Of a stretch of 64,000 nt of DNA, positions 62,401 to 64,000 are shown one piece after another; within the stretch, counting starts at the first letter, position 1, and every line of letters starts with the position of its first letter. Location: the NCBI RefSeq assembly GCF_949628215.1, contig NC_134277.1, positions 126,591,963-126,655,962 on the forward strand, written 5' to 3'. This DNA comes from Phalacrocorax aristotelis (Eukaryota; Chordata; Aves; Suliformes; Phalacrocoracidae). The position numbers were made by a program, and so were the translations under genes. Below the pieces are notes generated by a model, which was given only the letters and a program-made list of their open reading frames with translations, was not told the origin of the DNA and made no database searches.

Positions 62401-64000
62401 AGATCAAGTCCCCACTCAATGCAGTGGCAGTTTCTTTCTTTTAAAATTTGGCTAGGATGGTTTTGGCTTCATCTTGTCAAGCAGTTCCAGGCTGAACCTT
62501 AACCTTGAGAAAATCAGGATGTGTCGCAGCTCACAAAGGCCCCCTCAACACTGCATCCTCCCACTCTCAAGCCTGCCACTGCTGCCTCCAAGTGTGGCTG
62601 CTGCTGCTGCTTCACACCTGCGTTGCTGGAAAGAAGCTGGTTGAGCCTGCTGAATGCAGATGACTCTGCCCAGGGTATTTTACATGGCCCTTAGCATCTA
62701 GCAAAAGCGTATCTGGTGTAGTTTAATCATGGATGAATCCCAGCTGGTGAATAACAGCTATGGCCAGCATGGTTTTCTGATAAGGTGTCTCGTTTCATTA
62801 GTAAGGTCATCATGTCACCTCCAAGAAGTCCAGGATAAGGTAAAGATTTCTTTTAGCCTGAAAACTGTAAAACGTTTTGACTGCCTAGATTCCATCTGAT
62901 CCACCAAAATGCCTCCTTCTGCTGGGTTATGAGCCACCTGCTCTCACTCAGCTGCCTGTGTCTTGCTCCTAATCCCAAGCACTGTGCAGAGGCACCTAGC
63001 TAGCCCTATGCAGAGCTCGCCCGGGTCCAAAAAACCTTAAGCACTTAAACTCTTTGGTGTGCCTAATCTATAATGTGCTTGTGCCTCACTCAGGAGGTAC
63101 CTCTCGGTCTTACTCACCCTTTAGGGGACAACTGTAAAGTTAGAGTCACCCCCTGGGGTGTGGGAGAGACTGGACTCAGTTCCCTCCTCTACCTCAGGGA
63201 CTTCAATCCCATGTCAAAACTGAATCTTTTCTCAGCTAAGAGAGCACTTTGGCTATAAGGGTACCAGCAGGGAGTCGTGCAAGTCATCCTGTTGAATCTG
63301 TTCCATTTTTCAGAGCAAACAGGCTACACATTCCCTGAGAAAAGGAGTGACTGCCTGAGCTAACCTAATGGTTAGGGTTCTCACCTGGGAGGTGGGGTCT
63401 TTGCCCCCCTTCTGCCCATATCTCTTTATGCATTTTACCTAGTAAGTATGTAATGTGAAAAACCCACACAACTCATGGCTGAGGCTGCCTCCTTCCCACC
63501 AGCCTGGATCTGCCCAATATTTTTCTAATTGCTCTTACAGCCTTTAGTCTTACATTTTTTGGTCTCCTGTCTTAAGAAAAGTAGTGCTATCAGGAGAGGC
63601 AGCAAAGAGAATTGCCCTGTTATAACCTTGCAGTGTCCATGATCCTGGCAAGGCAGATGACTATCGATTGCTGAAGTATTTGATTGCATTAGCCGAGGCA
63701 TACCAGCCACAGACTTTGTACTCTTTTCTCCCGTCACTTGCATCTGTGTGACCCTGGTAACAGGGGTTTAACTGAGGTTAGAAAATTAGCAGCCATGGCA
63801 GCAAACCAGAACACCAATATAAAAAAAAGAAGAAATCTCTACCCAAAACTGTTCAAACTGTTCATATGTATGTCTTTTGTCACAAAGTGGAAGCATGCTC
63901 AGGAGGTTATTTATACTGGATCTTTTCAGCTGCATACCACTAGGTCAACGTTAAAGTGGCATTGATCTGCAGAGTCCTCTGAAGACGTGCTCTGCAGAGC
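59496..64000. other. Intergenic DNA to the end of the window
   Basis: No gene is recognised. Both strands were read for cytochrome P450 exons because CYP7A1 follows UBXN2B in mammals; none was found. The longest open frame (60130-60465, plus) has no recognisable motif. A block at about 61900-62160 has enhancer-like texture and an 11-bp perfect inverted repeat. Confidence 0.5.
62019..62140. repeat. 11-bp perfect inverted repeat enclosing a 100-bp block
   Basis: TGGTGTAAATG at 62019-62029 is the exact reverse complement of CATTTACACCA at 62130-62140. The enclosed sequence contains smaller inverted pairs but no long continuous stem. It may be part of a regulatory element. Confidence 0.4.

Noticed and set aside
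1..64000. CRISPR arrays, operons, phage or other prokaryotic systems
   Set aside because: No spaced direct repeats, Shine-Dalgarno-led gene strings or prokaryotic genes are present. The intron structure and CR1/LTR content are those of a bird nuclear genome.

Overview
The window looks like nuclear DNA from a bird. Three well-preserved copies and one or two small scraps of CR1 retrotransposon are present, ending in the ATTCTGTG/ATTCTATG-type tail or its complement. There is one solo LTR of a type familiar from avian ERVs. The single recognisable gene has the vertebrate layout of nine short exons spread over 14 kb with GT-AG introns and a CpG-island promoter. The species cannot be fixed from sequence alone.

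Layout: bases 1-29333 are gene-poor, AT-rich intergenic DNA with one 5'-truncated CR1 (about 385-1876). A solo LTR lies at about 29334-29915 in the same orientation as the gene that follows. A CpG island (about 30350-31330) contains pentanucleotide and CCG repeats and the start codon of UBXN2B, the p37 cofactor of the p97/VCP ATPase. Its nine coding exons run from 30813 to 44920 on the + strand and encode 368 residues with an SEP domain, an SHP box and a C-terminal UBX domain. The 3' UTR probably runs to about 46.0 kb. Bases 46-64 kb are again intergenic, with a CR1 (about 55380-56606, +), another CR1 (about 59206-59495, -) and no protein-coding exon that I recognise. In mammals UBXN2B lies between FAM110B and CYP7A1; neither is visible here, so any conserved neighbours lie outside the window.

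Most interesting for follow-up: (1) a 92-nt, almost perfectly paired hairpin in UBXN2B intron 2 with the shape of a microRNA precursor; (2) a 72-nt in-frame exon 3 that, as I remember it, is absent from the standard human/mouse p37 protein; (3) an upstream in-frame ATG whose reading frame crosses a 5-bp tandem repeat, so repeat length would decide whether it gives an N-terminal extension or an overlapping uORF; (4) an LTR about 0.9 kb upstream of the start codon, in sense orientation. I found no novel multi-gene system; this is a single-gene vertebrate locus with transposon debris.
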